Shown: positions 26,781-36,198 of the stretch, piece by piece | Position numbering within the stretch: the stretch's first letter is position 1 | How the letters are laid out: the number at the start of each line of letters is the position of its first letter | DNA from: Thalassolituus marinus | GTDB taxonomy: Bacteria > Pseudomonadota > Gammaproteobacteria > Pseudomonadales > Oceanobacteraceae | Assembly: GCF_020320395.1 (NCBI RefSeq) | Contig: NZ_JAEDAH010000042.1 | Span: forward strand, 7,559 to 71,558 | DNA: 64,000 nt | Reading direction: 5' to 3' | The notes under the pieces: generated by a model | Told to the model about the DNA's origin: nothing | Database searches by the model: none | The model's input: only the letters and a program-made list of their open reading frames with translations | Translations under genes and position numbers: made by a program

Positions 26781-27776
26781 CTAGCCGAAGGCAGTTCGAC
26801 AACGATTCAACCCGGGCGGTCGCTGGTATGAGAGCCGATCACAGATTGAGCGCAGTTTAACTTCATTACCGGCAAACGTACCGAAGCTTTGTTCGAAGTT
26901 CTGCGTCATATTCAACCAACGATCTTCGTCCAATCCGAGCCTGTCGAGTATCCTGACTGAGTTCCCTGGTATGTAGCCGCGCTTATCATCGCGGATAATA
27001 CGCCCGGTGGCATCCACCAGCTCCAGATAATCAGTCAGCTTCATAGTGATGCCTATCGGCATGTCCTGACGAGGATTTCCCGCGAAGGGCAACAACTCTT
27101 TGGGTTGTTGGAACAGGTGATTAGGCGCTTGTGCAGATTTAGCTTTTTCAGCTCTGACTTTTATCGAAGTATGTGCTGATTCTTCGGGCGTTTTTGCCAT
27201 ACCCGCCCGAACCGGATTCAGATCAACGTAGGCCATACACGCTGCCAGCGCGGCTTCGTCCAGCAAAGCCTGTGATTTGAATCTACCCTCCCAGAAGCGT
27301 CCTGTGCATTCATCTTCCTGATTGGCTTCCCGAGCAATTGACTCGTTCAGAACCCGCATAAACCAGCTGATATCAGTCAATCGAGAACGCCATTCAGTGA
27401 TGTATATCTGCAGCCGGGCAAGATCAGCCTTGTTCATTTCATCGCCACGCATAAAGCGCTGCGACAACAAGTTACCTTTAAATAACGAATGCCAACGTTC
27501 AACAACCTGCTCATCCGTCCATAGGTTGCTTTCAGCTGCATCCACAAACAGCACCACATGGTAGTGATTACTCATTATGGCGTAAGCAGCAATCTGAATA
27601 GCAAAGATATTCGGTAGCTCTAAGAGTTTATTCTCAAGCCAGCCACGACGATGTTCGTAGCACTCACCTGTTGATGAGTCCGTACCGCACAGAAATGCCC
27701 GACGTACACAGCGTGAAACGCAGTGGTAATACGGTGTTTCTTCGATGGATATCTGCTGTTCTCTCGGCTTTGGCAT
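26781..27776 (-). mobile_element. RAYT / Y1 (IS200-like) transposase gene
   Basis: 331 residues from the ATG at 27776, starting MPKPREQQISIEETPYYHCV, a typical RAYT opening. The HUH motif is NHYHVVL and the region with the catalytic Tyr is represented by AYVDLNPVRAGM. RAYTs are single-copy domesticated relatives of IS200 transposases, often tied to extragenic palindromes. The C-terminal 100 residues extend beyond the core domain and include a replication-initiator-like helical part. No clear element ends were found, but the upstream region is tandemly duplicated. Confidence 0.85.
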
Positions 27777-28020
27777 GAGTAAGCCCCAACCTATGACTGA
27801 ATTTTCAGCGTAGTCAGTATGCAAGGATTGCTCAATCGGAAGAATGTGTTAGCGTGGGTGTCTCAGTTAAAATAGTAGTACGGCGTTTCTTCGATGGATA
27901 TCTGCTGTTCTCTCGGCTTTGGCATGAGTAAGCCCCAACCTATGACTGAATTTTCAGCGTAGTCAGTATGCAAGGATTGCTCAATCGGAAGAATGTGTTA
28001 GCGTGGGTGTCTCAATTAAA
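27736..28020. repeat. Tandem duplication of the RAYT 5' end and upstream region
   Basis: Two copies, spaced 149 bases, begin at 27736 and 27885. Each holds the first codons of the transposase and the upstream sequence to the motif GTGTCTCA-TTAAAA. They differ by only a few bases, so the event is recent. In the outer copy the reading frame leaves the gene after about 17 codons and stops, so it is a non-functional fragment. Confidence 0.9.
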
Positions 28021-28037
28021 AGGTGTCTCAGTTAAAA
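27856..28037. repeat. Three copies of GGTGTCTCA(G/A)TTAAAA
   Basis: The motif occurs at about 27857-27872, 28006-28021 and 28022-28037; the last two are directly adjacent. The first two mark the ends of the two copies of the 149-base duplication. They may be recognition sequences of the RAYT; this is inference. Confidence 0.6.
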
Positions 28038-28065
28038 AATACGCACATAAGGATGTGATGCGATA

Positions 28066-29160
28066 ATGAGTGTTGATATCAGTTCTATCATTGATATTTT
28101 AACCAAACGCGAAAAGGAAGAATTTACCCCGGATGGGAGTTTGGCACATTTCTTATCCAAAGCAGGATATGCCCTATCCCTTGCTTTCAAAGAAAAAGAG
28201 ATATTTCTTTTTGTAATTTTTCAATGGATTCTCATCCTGGTCGGCTACCAGCTATGGATTAACTTATACCACTGGATTCCTGACACCTGGTTCATCATTT
28301 CTGCACTGACGAAAGACAGCGACATCCTGCTATACGTTGAAATTCTCTGGTGTGCAGTTTTCATTGTTATCATTGCAATGCCAATAGGGATACTCAGCGG
28401 ATGCATGACCGCGTCTCACATTTTCACCCGGCAAAACCAACCATCAACAGTAGCCTCTTGTCTGAAAGTGGTAATACCACGAGCATTCACGCTATGGTCA
28501 TTCCACTGGAGAGATGGAATAGCGACTGCTTTTAAAATATTAAACAGTATTTCCGTTCTGGATTTTAAAACGGAAGAATCGGTCATTAAAAAAGAAAAGA
28601 TGGAAAGTCTGGCCTGGAAAACCGGAGTAGCAGCCATAATACCTTGTATCGTGACAGGCCGATCACTGAAAGATAGCGCTATAAGGTCTTTAGAGTTTGT
28701 TCAGGATGATTTCCATCAAATAGCCCTGCTAAGTTCAGGGTATTCAAGAGCAAATCGATATTTATGCATACTCTGCTATACAGGATTTTATTCTGTTCTG
28801 TATTTTTACGCCGACGAGCTGTTTCCAACCAAAGTACCCTTCAGCTACTACTTTATAATGCTGATTCTGACATTGCCGCTAGTTATAGCAATCGCCATCA
28901 ACTTAACATTACTACGCCCGATTTACCTGCTGACTCTGTCTGATCTCTATGCGGACTTCATTGAAAAAACAGACACAGCCATTGATCACCTTGAAGGCGC
29001 ATCACCGATTACCAGCTTAATCGTTTTTATTGGGCTGACCCTGCTGGCAGCTCTGTCTATCAATACACTGATTAATGATCTGCCCTACTATCTTGCAGCC
29101 GATTCCACTGACTTTATACGCCTGTTAAGCAACTATCTGTTGCCCCCGGATGACCTGTAG
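28066..29160 (+). CDS. Multi-pass membrane protein of unknown function
   Basis: 364 residues with about six hydrophobic segments, near residues 45-63, 92-113, 195-210, 236-252, 262-288 and 325-345. A cytosolic-looking N terminus (KREKEEFTPDGSLAHFLSKAGYALSLAFKEKE) precedes the first segment. I do not recognise the family. The gene is AT-rich relative to neighbours and lies next to the duplicated RAYT region, so it may be acquired. Its weak start signal (GGA 12 bases before ATG) leaves the start tentative. Confidence 0.7.
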   Translation: MSVDISSIIDILTKREKEEFTPDGSLAHFLSKAGYALSLAFKEKEIFLFVIFQWILILVGYQLWINLYHWIPDTWFIISALTKDSDILLYVEILWCAVFIVIIAMPIGILSGCMTASHIFTRQNQPSTVASCLKVVIPRAFTLWSFHWRDGIATAFKILNSISVLDFKTEESVIKKEKMESLAWKTGVAAIIPCIVTGRSLKDSAIRSLEFVQDDFHQIALLSSGYSRANRYLCILCYTGFYSVLYFYADELFPTKVPFSYYFIMLILTLPLVIAIAINLTLLRPIYLLTLSDLYADFIEKTDTAIDHLEGASPITSLIVFIGLTLLAALSINTLINDLPYYLAADSTDFIRLLSNYLLPPDDL

Positions 29161-29181
29161 ATCACGCCATATAACAGAACT

Positions 29182-29214
29182 GGCAACAACGAATTCAAAT
29201 CACGCATTGTTGCC
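29182..29214. repeat. Inverted repeat between convergent genes
   Basis: GGCAACAA (29182-29189) and TTGTTGCC (29207-29214) lie between the membrane protein gene and rsmI, which converge. Possibly a weak bidirectional terminator; no T tract. Confidence 0.35.
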
Positions 29215-29220
29215 GGTCGC

Positions 29221-30081
29221 TCACGCCTTTCCCTGTATTTCCAGCGCTTTCTGATAAAGCGCTTTTTTGTTCTCACCGGTCAGGTCGGCAATTACAGCGG
29301 CGGCTTTTTTCGGGGGCAGTTCTGCCAGCAGTAAGCGGAACAGTTTGTCAGTATCCACGTCGCTGGCCGGAGCCGGTTGTGGGTTGCCGGCAATCATCAC
29401 CACAAACTCACCTTTCTGCTGGTCATCGTCGGCAGAGATCTGCGCCAGAATGTCCGGCAATGTACCGTGATAAAAGGTCTCAAAGGTTTTGGTCAGTTCA
29501 CGCGCCACACAAGCCGGGCGCTGTTCGCCGAAGGCTTCAGCCATCACCGCCAGGGTGTCGAGAATACGGTGCTTGGATTCGTAAAACACCATGGTGCGTA
29601 CTTCCTGACTGAGGGCGTCGAGCTTGTCGCGCTTGCCGCCGCTTTTGTGTGGCAGGAACCCTTCGAAGGTAAAACGGTCTGTAGGCAGACCGGCGGCACT
29701 CAGGGCGGTAATAATGGCACTGACGCCAGGCACCGGGGTAATGGTGTGGCCAAGGCTGCGTAATGCCTGCACCAGCGGGTAGCCCGGGTCAGAAATCAGC
29801 GGCGTACCGGCATCGGATACCAGCGCCATGGTCAGGCCCTTGTTCAGATGCTCTGCCACCTGCTCTACCCGCTCACGTTCGTTGTGTTCGTGCACGGATA
29901 ACAGCGGCTTTCTCAGGCCCAGGTGTTGCAGTAATTTCTGGGTATGTCTGGTATCCTCGCACGCTATTACATCCACGCTGGCCAGCACCTGCTTAGCGCG
30001 TTCGGTGAGGTCAGCCAAATTACCAATCGGTGTCGCCACGATATACAGCGTGCCGGCCTGAAGTCTGGAATCGGAAGTCAT
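29221..30081 (-). CDS. rsmI: 16S rRNA (cytidine-1402-2'-O)-methyltransferase RsmI
   Basis: Methylates the ribose of C1402 in the decoding centre of the 30S subunit. About 286 residues from the ATG at 30081, which begins just before the conserved LYIVATPIGNLADLTERA; the frame extends to 30147 over the divergent lpoA start. Further family marks are ACEDTRHTQKLLQHLG, SDAGTPLISDPGYPLV and VPGVSAIITALSAAGLP. It diverges from lpoA, with 34 bases between the two starts, a common arrangement. Confidence 0.95.
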   Translation of the reverse strand: MTSDSRLQAGTLYIVATPIGNLADLTERAKQVLASVDVIACEDTRHTQKLLQHLGLRKPLLSVHEHNERERVEQVAEHLNKGLTMALVSDAGTPLISDPGYPLVQALRSLGHTITPVPGVSAIITALSAAGLPTDRFTFEGFLPHKSGGKRDKLDALSQEVRTMVFYESKHRILDTLAVMAEAFGEQRPACVARELTKTFETFYHGTLPDILAQISADDDQQKGEFVVMIAGNPQPAPASDVDTDKLFRLLLAELPPKKAAAVIADLTGENKKALYQKALEIQGKA

Positions 30082-30115
30082 GCGGGGAAATGTACCTGAA
30101 GCCTGGTTAAACGGA

Positions 30116-31888
30116 ATGTTCCGTGGTGTGTCGTTAGTGCTCGCCACAGCCTGTATTGGCCTCAGCGGTTGTTCATCGTCACCTCAGCAACCTTCTCTGG
30201 GTATCGACGAAAGCACGGTTTCTCAGGGAACTCCGGCGTTGCTGGCACAGATTCGCCAGTCGCTTGATGGCGGCGAGTTTCGCAATGCTGCGCTGCAATT
30301 GCAACTGCTGCAGGAACGCCAGCTCACCCCGCAACAACAGATCAGCATGAATCTGCTGGCCACCCGCCTGCATCTGGCCGTTAACGAAACTGATGCTGCC
30401 GCCGAGCGTCTGGACGCCCTGAGCGAGCTGATGCCGTATGCCTCCGTACAGCAGGAAAGCGACATCAGCCTGCTGCGTGCCAGCTGGTACGAGGCCATGG
30501 CTCAGTATCTGGCCGCCGCCCGTGAACGGGATTTTCTGTCAGCCGCTCTGGAAGGTGATGTCAAAGCGCAAAACCATGAGCAGATCTGGCAAGATCTGAT
30601 GAACATCGGCGAGCTGGAACTGCTGGAATGGGCAGAGAAATCCCCCGACACCCAATTCGGTGAATGGCTGCAACTGGCGGCCATTTCCCGCAACCCGGGC
30701 CTGACGCTGGACGAGCACCTGCAGGCCGTGACCGAATGGCAGAAACAGCATCCGCTGCATCCGGCCGCCATTACCCTGCCCGGCGGCCTGGCATTGTTGT
30801 CTGATCTGGCGGCCAACCGCCCGAGCAGCGTTGGCCTGCTGCTGCCGCTGTCCGGCCCACTGGAAAAAACCGGCAAGGCCATCCGCGATGGCTTTATGGC
30901 CGCCTATTACGAGTCGTTGAATAAAGGTTACGACACCCCGCAGGTAACGCTGTACGACAGCCAGCTGTATCGCGACACCAGCCTCGCCTACGTGCAGGCA
31001 ATGATGGACGGCACTCAGTGGCTGGTTGGTCCGATCAGCAAGCCACACGTTCAGGCGCTGCAAGACAAAGACTCACTACCACTGCCAACGCTGGCCCTGA
31101 ACTACGGCGACCGCAGTGAAACCGGCACCACGCCAGCCAACCTCTATCAGTTTGGTCTGGCAGCCGAAGACGAAGCGGTACAGATCGCGGAAAAAGCCTG
31201 GGCAGACGGCCTGCGCCGGGCTCTGGTTCTGGCACCGGAAGGCAACTGGGGCGAGCGTATCTATGCCGCCTTCGAAGAACGCTGGCTGCAACTGGGTGGT
31301 GAAATCGGTGAGCACCGCTTCTATCCCAACCGTCAGGACTACAACCCGGAAATCAAAGCGCTTCTGAACGTCGACGACAGCCAGTCGCGTTACAAGCTGA
31401 TGCGCCGTTTACTGCAGCAACCGACCGAGTTCGAGCCACGCCGCCGCGAGGACGTCGACTGGGTGTTTATGGTGGCATTGCCACAGCAGGCACGTCAGAT
31501 TAAACCGACGCTGGCGTTTAACTTCGCCGGCGACCTGCCGGTGTATGCCACCTCGCACGTGTATTCCGGTGAAGCCGACAGCCGTAAAGACCGCGACCTG
31601 AACGGCGTGCGTTTCTGCGATGTGCCATGGTTACTGGAACCCAGCGAACTGCATACCAGCGTAGAAAACGCAGTGCCCGGCGGCCAGGGCAAATACGCCC
31701 GCCTGTACGCCATGGGCGTCGATGCTTTCCGCCTGCTGGGCCGTATCCGCCAGCTGGAAGTATTCCCCAGCAGCCAGATGTTCGGCAGTACCGGCGCACT
31801 GATGCTCGACAGCGAACGTCGTATTCACCGTCGCACCGAGTGCACGGTATTCCGCAGTGGTAAGCCTCGTCGTCTGGCCGCTGACTGA
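30116..31888 (+). CDS. lpoA: Penicillin-binding protein activator LpoA
   Basis: Outer-membrane lipoprotein that activates PBP1a for peptidoglycan synthesis. 590 residues from the ATG at 30116, which begins a signal peptide with lipobox LSGC (Cys19). An N-terminal helical TPR-like domain is followed by a C-terminal domain of the periplasmic-binding fold from about 240, starting SSVGLLLPLSGPLEKTGKAI. An in-frame ATG at 30080 would spoil the signal peptide. First gene of lpoA-yraN-diaA. Confidence 0.94.
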   Translation: MFRGVSLVLATACIGLSGCSSSPQQPSLGIDESTVSQGTPALLAQIRQSLDGGEFRNAALQLQLLQERQLTPQQQISMNLLATRLHLAVNETDAAAERLDALSELMPYASVQQESDISLLRASWYEAMAQYLAAARERDFLSAALEGDVKAQNHEQIWQDLMNIGELELLEWAEKSPDTQFGEWLQLAAISRNPGLTLDEHLQAVTEWQKQHPLHPAAITLPGGLALLSDLAANRPSSVGLLLPLSGPLEKTGKAIRDGFMAAYYESLNKGYDTPQVTLYDSQLYRDTSLAYVQAMMDGTQWLVGPISKPHVQALQDKDSLPLPTLALNYGDRSETGTTPANLYQFGLAAEDEAVQIAEKAWADGLRRALVLAPEGNWGERIYAAFEERWLQLGGEIGEHRFYPNRQDYNPEIKALLNVDDSQSRYKLMRRLLQQPTEFEPRRREDVDWVFMVALPQQARQIKPTLAFNFAGDLPVYATSHVYSGEADSRKDRDLNGVRFCDVPWLLEPSELHTSVENAVPGGQGKYARLYAMGVDAFRLLGRIRQLEVFPSSQMFGSTGALMLDSERRIHRRTECTVFRSGKPRRLAAD

Positions 31889-31930
31889 CAGAACACACCA
31901 CGTCATTGATAACCAACAGGCAGGGACGCC

Positions 31931-32317
31931 ATGTGGTTTACTCGTAAACGCCAGCCCGATAGCGGCAGCAGCCGCGCCCGTGGCCAGCAGATTGAAGCGC
32001 AGGCCGAAGCGTTTCTGCGCCAGCAGGGGCTGAAGCCCATCGCCCGCAACTACACCATCAAAGCCGGCGAGATTGATTTAATCATGCGCGAAGGCGAGGT
32101 ACTGGTGTTTGTTGAGGTACGTTATCGGGCTTCCAGTCTGCATGGCAGCGGTGCCGAAAGCATTACCCACAGCAAACAGCAGAAACTGCTGAAAACAGCT
32201 GCACACTACCTGCAGAAACACTACGCCAGCCATGAACCGGATTGCCGTTTCGATGTTATTTCCGCCAGCGGTGAACCAGTACAGTTTCACTGGATACGGA
32301 ACGCTTTCGGCAATTAA
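31931..32317 (+). CDS. yraN: YraN family protein (UPF0102)
   Basis: 128 residues with the Holliday-junction-resolvase-like fold of UPF0102. The nuclease-like core is visible as AGEIDLIMREGEVLVFVEVR, carrying the Asp and Glu-x-Lys/Arg positions. Activity is not established for the family. It follows lpoA by 42 bases and precedes diaA, the usual order. Confidence 0.92.
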   Translation: MWFTRKRQPDSGSSRARGQQIEAQAEAFLRQQGLKPIARNYTIKAGEIDLIMREGEVLVFVEVRYRASSLHGSGAESITHSKQQKLLKTAAHYLQKHYASHEPDCRFDVISASGEPVQFHWIRNAFGN

Positions 32318-32407
32318 CGGTCTGTTGAAACAGCGAATTTCAGGCCTGAGAATCACTGTTATTTGGCAACCCGTTCAGGCTCCTTTATGATGGCTGCCTT
32401 GATTTAG

Positions 32408-33004
<597 letters not shown>

Positions 33005-33035
33005 GTCGCAACGCCGCGCAGTTTAAGCGCACCCA

Positions 33036-33065
33036 TAAAAAAACCGGCTTTCGCCGGTTTTTTTA
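33036..33065. terminator. Bidirectional terminator between diaA and sqr
   Basis: ACCGGC and GCCGGT with a four-base loop are flanked by seven A and seven T residues, between the convergent diaA and sqr genes. Confidence 0.93.
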
Positions 33066-33081
33066 TGCCTGAAGCAAGGTA

Positions 33082-34365
33082 TCAGTGATCGTCTTTCAGA
33101 CGATTGATACCCAGTGCTTTCAGCGTGTACTTCTCGTAAATCGGTTCGCTGGAACCGGTTTTCATCTTACGGATAAAGTATTTCTCAAAGGCAATCTTGG
33201 CCAGATGCACCCACTTACCTTTTTTGAACCAGGTAACGTTGCGCGGTGGAATCTGCGGAATCGCTACAAAAGCCGCGCCGGTGTTGCCCATGTCGGCCAG
33301 ACAGATCGCGCTCCAGCTACCACGATGATTCGCTTCGCCTTTGCCATCCAGATCCGCCGCCAGGTTATGGGCAATCGCCGTCATCATCGACTCAATCATA
33401 TAGCCGGTTTTTGGTGTACCGGTCGGTACCGGGGTGTCTTCAACCGGCGGAATAGCGACACATACGCCCGCTGAATAAATGTTTTTGAAGGTCGGGTTGC
33501 GCTGGTATTCATCAATAATGACGAAACCCTTCGGATTCACCAGCCCCTCGACCGCCGCCACCGGGTCTACACCAGCAAAGGATGGCAGCATCATGGAGTG
33601 CTTGAACGGCAGTTCATGCTGCTTTTTCAGGGTGCCGTCGTCGTTCATTTCGTCGACGAACATCATGCCCTCTTCTACTTTGGTGACCTTGGCATTGGTA
33701 ATCCACTTGATATGGCGGTTACGCAGCTCGCTTTCCAGCATCGACTTGGAATCACCCACGCCACCCAGGCCCAGATGGCCGATGTAAGGCTCGCTGGAAA
33801 CATAGGTCATTGGCACACGGTCGCGTACCTTCTGTTTACACAGCTCGCGATCCAGAATGAACGCGTACTCGTAGGCCGGACCAAAACAGGAAGCACCAGG
33901 CATAGCACCAACAATGGCCGGACCCGGCTCATCAATCAGGGCTTTTACGTCGTCATAGCAGGTTTCGGCATGGTCCAGAGAGCACACAGACTGGGTATAG
34001 CCGCCATGCGGACCCGCGCCCTCAATCGCAGCAAAGTTCAGCTTAGGGCCGGTACAGATAACCAGGTAGTCGTAGTCCACCACATCGCCATTAGACAGCG
34101 TCAGCTTGTTGCCTTCGGCGTCAATGGTCACCACCGCAGAGGCGATAAACTCAATGCCCTTTTTCTCCAGATAAGGACGAATCGGGAAGCTGATTTCCGG
34201 ACGCTCACGCCAGCCCACGGCAATCCAGGGATTCGACGGAACAAACTGGAAGTCTTCCCGTTCATTGATAACCGTCACCTGATGGTTGTTGCTGAGAATT
34301 TCGCGAATTTCATAAGCACCTGCCATACCTCCGGTACCGGCGCCGAGAACGATTACTCTGGCCAT
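33082..34365 (-). CDS. sqr: Sulfide:quinone oxidoreductase
   Basis: 427-residue membrane-associated FAD enzyme that oxidises sulfide and reduces quinone. The FAD motif is GAGTGGMAG (8-16). Three Cys correspond in spacing to the redox-active set known for Acidithiobacillus SQR: Cys128, Cys160 (in PGASCFGPAYEY) and Cys355. The alternative is a more general NADH dehydrogenase-like flavoprotein, but the Cys set argues for SQR. It stands alone. Sulfide detoxification or use as an electron donor would be the role. Confidence 0.85.
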   Translation of the reverse strand: MARVIVLGAGTGGMAGAYEIREILSNNHQVTVINEREDFQFVPSNPWIAVGWRERPEISFPIRPYLEKKGIEFIASAVVTIDAEGNKLTLSNGDVVDYDYLVICTGPKLNFAAIEGAGPHGGYTQSVCSLDHAETCYDDVKALIDEPGPAIVGAMPGASCFGPAYEYAFILDRELCKQKVRDRVPMTYVSSEPYIGHLGLGGVGDSKSMLESELRNRHIKWITNAKVTKVEEGMMFVDEMNDDGTLKKQHELPFKHSMMLPSFAGVDPVAAVEGLVNPKGFVIIDEYQRNPTFKNIYSAGVCVAIPPVEDTPVPTGTPKTGYMIESMMTAIAHNLAADLDGKGEANHRGSWSAICLADMGNTGAAFVAIPQIPPRNVTWFKKGKWVHLAKIAFEKYFIRKMKTGSSEPIYEKYTLKALGINRLKDDH

Positions 34366-34582
34366 AACTGCCCCTTATCTGTTGTGCATCGTTTGTTATG
34401 TGTAGCTGTGACTACAGCAAGCGCAATGCCAGACATTCCTGAATAGGCATAAAGTCGTAACCGAAGCGGCAACTGCCTGAAATCAGGCGCTTTTTCAGAA
34501 AGGTATCAGGACAGGGAAATTGGGCGATTAAGGCCAGCCGCAAACAGCTGACACTCCATTTGTCAGGCGACTGACAGAGCTG

Positions 34583-35341
34583 TCAGTCAACTTTGACAGG
34601 CGAGCCACAATCAGGACAGGTCGGTACTTTTGGCAACTGCCAGTGCCGCCACTCGCTGTTGAGGGCATCGTAGGTCATTAACTTACCCACCGGAGAGCGA
34701 CCGATGCCAGCCAGCCATTTAACGGCTTCCAGCGCCTGAGTCGCGCCGACCACACCCACCAGCGGCGATAACACACCACTGCCGGCGCAGCTTAGTTGCT
34801 GTTCTGTCAGCTGTGGGTACAAACAGCGGTAGCATGGGCTATCGGCCTGCTGCGGGTTAAACAGCGTCACCTGCCCGGACAGCGCCACCGCAGCACCAGA
34901 CAGCCAGGGTTTACCCAGGCTCAGTGCCACGCGATTCAGGGCGTAGCGCACACTGGCGTTATCCGTGCAGTCGACCACCAGAGTGACATCACCAAGCCAT
35001 TGCGTCAGCAAGGCTTCATCGGCACGAACAGCATGCGTTATAACCTGCACATCCGGGTTCAGACGGCGAACTTCATCGGCCGCCGAATCGACTTTCAGCT
35101 GGCCGATGTCTGCTGTGCCATGGGCGACCTGACGTTGCAGGTTTGATAACTCAACCTGGTCGTCATCCACCAGCGTCAGACGCCCCACGCCCGCAGCTGC
35201 CAGATACTGCGCTACCGGACAACCCAGACCACCCAGGCCGAGAACCAGCACATGGGCGTCGAGTAATGCCTGCTGACCTTCGACATCCATCTGCGGCAGC
35301 AGGATATGGCGAGCGTAGCGTTCCAGTTGCTGATCGTTCAC
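34583..35341 (-). CDS. moeB: MoeB/ThiF/HesA family adenylyltransferase
   Basis: 252 residues of the E1-like family that adenylates the C terminus of a ubiquitin-like sulfur carrier such as MoaD. The ATP motif is GLGGLG (35-40), and two zinc Cys pairs are present (CYRC and CPDC). Location after prmC (11 bases) is the order in Pseudomonas, where the gene is called moeB. ThiF is the main alternative. Confidence 0.88.
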   Translation of the reverse strand: MNDQQLERYARHILLPQMDVEGQQALLDAHVLVLGLGGLGCPVAQYLAAAGVGRLTLVDDDQVELSNLQRQVAHGTADIGQLKVDSAADEVRRLNPDVQVITHAVRADEALLTQWLGDVTLVVDCTDNASVRYALNRVALSLGKPWLSGAAVALSGQVTLFNPQQADSPCYRCLYPQLTEQQLSCAGSGVLSPLVGVVGATQALEAVKWLAGIGRSPVGKLMTYDALNSEWRHWQLPKVPTCPDCGSPVKVD

Positions 35342-35352
35342 AGGCGTCGTCC

Positions 35353-36198
35353 TCAGCTCAGTTGCTGTGCCGGCCAGCGGCCACCACTGATACGTGGGTT
35401 ATTGCCCAGATCGCGGCGGTTTTCCACATCGACGAAGCCACGCTGAATCAGCATACGACAGACGGCATCGGCCTGATCGTAGCCGTGCTCCAGCAACAAC
35501 CAGCCATCGCCATTCAGATACTGGGGCGCCTGATCAATAATCAGCGCCAGATCACGTAAGCCGTGATCGTCTGCCACCAGCGCCGTGCGCGGTTCAAAGC
35601 GCACATCACCCTGGGATAAGTGTTCGTCGGCTTCATCAATATAAGGCGGGTTACTGGCAATCAGATCGAAGGTGCCGCTCAACGCCGAGAACCAGTCCGA
35701 CTGACAAAAGGTAACGCGCGGCAGCTGGTTACGCAGCGCGTTGGTCTGCGCCAGCGTTACGGCTTCGGGCTGAAAATCGACACCGCTGACCTGCCAGCCC
35801 GGCTGCTCTGAGGCCAGCGCCAGCGCAATAGCCCCCGTGCCGGTGCCAAGATCCACCACCCGGCTGTTGGCCGGCAGTGGCAACTCCAGTGCCCATTCAA
35901 TCAGAGTTTCGGTATCGGCGCGGGGAATCAGGGTAGATGGATGCACCTGCAGATTCAGCGACCAGAAATCGCGCTCGCCAATCAGGTACGCCACCGGCTC
36001 ACCACGCATGCGTCGCGCCAGCAGCTCATTAACCTGCTGTTGCTGTTCGGCGCTGAGGTCTTTGTCGCTCCAGGTGTAGAGCCAGGTACGGTCTTTTTCT
36101 AAAACCGAGGAAAGTAGCAGTTCAGCATCCAGTCGTGCCGACTCCGACAGGGGTTGCAGTTGCTGACGCGCCTGCGCCAGCCACGCATCAATGCGCAT
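35353..36198 (-). CDS. prmC: Peptide chain release factor N5-glutamine methyltransferase PrmC
   Basis: Methylates the Gln of the GGQ motif in release factors RF1 and RF2. 281 residues: an N-terminal helical bundle, then a SAM fold with DLGTGTGAIALALA (116-129) and the catalytic NPPY at 183-186. The ATG overlaps the prfA stop (TGATG), which couples the enzyme to its substrate gene. Confidence 0.96.
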   Translation of the reverse strand: MRIDAWLAQARQQLQPLSESARLDAELLLSSVLEKDRTWLYTWSDKDLSAEQQQQVNELLARRMRGEPVAYLIGERDFWSLNLQVHPSTLIPRADTETLIEWALELPLPANSRVVDLGTGTGAIALALASEQPGWQVSGVDFQPEAVTLAQTNALRNQLPRVTFCQSDWFSALSGTFDLIASNPPYIDEADEHLSQGDVRFEPRTALVADDHGLRDLALIIDQAPQYLNGDGWLLLEHGYDQADAVCRMLIQRGFVDVENRRDLGNNPRISGGRWPAQQLS

